Below are positions 4,837 to 5,181 of a stretch of 5,181 nt of DNA, in pieces (the stretch's first letter is position 1; each line of letters begins with the position of its first letter). Under the pieces are notes generated by a model, which was not told the origin of the DNA, did not search any database, and saw only the letters and a program-made list of their open reading frames with translations. The stretch spans positions 1-5,181 of the forward strand of contig DGEG01000046.1 of the NCBI GenBank assembly GCA_002385825.1, written 5' to 3'. This DNA comes from Firmicutes bacterium UBA3932 (GTDB lineage: Bacteria > Bacillota > Clostridia > Peptostreptococcales > Anaerovoracaceae). The translations under genes and the position numbers were made by a program.

Positions 4837-4919
4837 TGGTGCGCACGGAGGGACTTGAACCCCCACGGTTTCCCGCTAGAACCTAAATCTAGTGCGTCTG
4901 CCAATTCCGCCACGCGCGC
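4837..4919 (-). tRNA. tRNA-Leu(UAG)
   Basis: The minus strand folds as a class II tRNA. The acceptor GCGCGCG (4913-4919) pairs with CGTGCGC (4841-4847) with one G-U. The D-arm contains GGCGGAATTGGCAGACGC. The anticodon stem CTAGA/TCTAG encloses loop TTTAGGT with anticodon UAG at 4883-4885. A long variable arm (CGGGAAACCG) and a GGGGG-TTCAAGT-CCCTC T-arm follow, then A73 and an encoded CCA (4837-4839). It reads CUA and, with U34, other CUN codons. A terminator follows immediately. Confidence 0.96.
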
Positions 4920-4963
4920 ATATATCAATAGTGATTAAATGCGGTGTTGCTTTTTGAATAGCA

Positions 4964-4982
4964 TTCGGTGCCCGGCACCAAA
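4964..4982. repeat. 19-bp near-perfect palindrome between the two tRNA genes
   Basis: TTCGGTGCC-C-GGCACCAAA has six perfect central pairs (GGTGCC/GGCACC) and extends outward with one mismatch. It lies about 45 bp upstream of tRNA-Leu. With a one-base centre it cannot form a full hairpin, so a protein-binding site is more likely than an RNA structure. No clear promoter hexamers could be assigned around it. Confidence 0.3.
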
Positions 4983-5009
4983 TACAACTCGGTAAAATAC
5001 AACAATGAA

Positions 5010-5035
5010 TAAAAAATCGGCCCTCGGCAGAGGGC
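5010..5035 (-). terminator. Terminator of tRNA-Glu
   Basis: GCCCTC (RNA 5' arm at 5030-5035) pairs with GAGGGC (5020-5025) around TGCC and is followed by CGATTTTTTATTC. It starts 14 nt after the tRNA-Glu CCA end. With it, tRNA-Glu and tRNA-Leu appear to be separate transcripts. Confidence 0.8.
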
Positions 5036-5048
5036 GCTGATTGAAATT

Positions 5049-5123
5049 TGGTGACCCCACCGGGACTCGAACCCGGGTTACCGCCGTGAAAGGGCGATGT
5101 CTTAACCACTTGACCATGGGGCC
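5049..5123 (-). tRNA. tRNA-Glu(UUC)
   Basis: The minus strand gives a complete class I tRNA. The acceptor GGCCCCA (5117-5123) pairs with TGGGGTC (5053-5059). The D-arm has GGTCAAGTGGTTAAGAC. The anticodon stem TCGCC/GGCGG encloses loop CTTTCAC with anticodon UUC at 5088-5090. The T-arm is CCGGG-TTCGAGT-CCCGG, followed by A73 and an encoded CCA (5049-5051). It reads GAA and GAG codons. Confidence 0.97.
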
Positions 5124-5147
5124 ATTTGTTCAAGAAAAGGGGGACAA

Positions 5148-5153
5148 AATATA
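5148..5153 (-). promoter_or_regulatory. Possible -10 box for tRNA-Glu
   Basis: TATATT lies 24 nt upstream of the tRNA 5' end on the minus strand. The matching -35 would fall in the adapter sequence, so the promoter cannot be confirmed from this window. Confidence 0.25.
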
Positions 5154-5162
5154 ATGTCTCCC

Positions 5163-5181
5163 CTGTCTCTTATACACATCT
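5163..5181. other. Exact Tn5/Nextera mosaic-end adapter
   Basis: CTGTCTCTTATACACATCT is a 19 of 19 match to the transposase adapter used in tagmentation libraries. It is untrimmed library sequence, and real genome ends at about 5162. Confidence 0.95.

Noticed and set aside
4508..4858. Overlapping long open frames on both strands (plus 116 aa; minus 119 and 90 aa) in the tRNA-proximal region
   Set aside because: They run through tRNA-Leu, its terminator, tRNA relics and hairpins. The translations contain the VQVPPCAP-type strings typical of spurious translation of tRNA 3' ends, and no ribosome sites support them.
4876..5133. Minus-strand 85-aa and 60-aa frames
   Set aside because: They are translated straight through the tRNA-Glu gene, its terminator and part of tRNA-Leu, so they are not protein genes.

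Overview
This 5.2 kb piece looks like a complete short assembly contig from a motile, low-to-mid-GC Firmicute, most likely a Clostridia member. The basis is strong GGAGG-type ribosome binding sites, a textbook sigma-D (flagellar/chemotaxis) promoter, tRNA genes with encoded CCA ends, and protein families typical of anaerobic Clostridia. Both contig ends carry Tn5/Nextera mosaic-end sequence (exact at the right end, 15 of 17 at the left), so the outermost bases are library artefact. All convincing genes lie on the minus strand, so in gene order the window reads from right to left.

From the right: 5049-5123 is tRNA-Glu(UUC) with its own terminator. 4837-4919 is tRNA-Leu(UAG), also with its own terminator. 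4554-4812 holds no credible protein gene but is full of hairpins and contains two extra copies of the tRNA-Leu 3' end. A sigma-D promoter at 4430-4456 then drives a 946-residue methyl-accepting chemotaxis protein (1520-4360) with a double-Cache sensor, an odd Ser/Thr/Asp-rich insert built from 60-bp repeats, about seven tandem HAMP units and a canonical signalling tip.

The next gene, 34 bp downstream (1138-1485), is the most interesting item. It is a complete 115-residue ArsC/Spx-family thioredoxin-fold protein whose only in-frame stop is a UGA exactly where the first, redox-active Cys of the CxxC motif belongs. The frame is otherwise intact, all family motifs are present, and a weak SECIS-like hairpin follows at a suitable distance. 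This is best read as a candidate selenoprotein, with a TGC-to-TGA nonsense mutation as the alternative. A short-ORF gene caller would miss or truncate it.

221-1006 encodes an all-helical protein with two internal repeats ending in NPFW, a Firmicutes family of unknown function. The left edge (18-137) is the end of an IS3/IS150-like insertion sequence with the first 15 codons of its transposase, cut by the contig end. Apart from possible read-through from the chemoreceptor into the ArsC-like gene, the genes look like independent transcription units and no shared pathway is evident.
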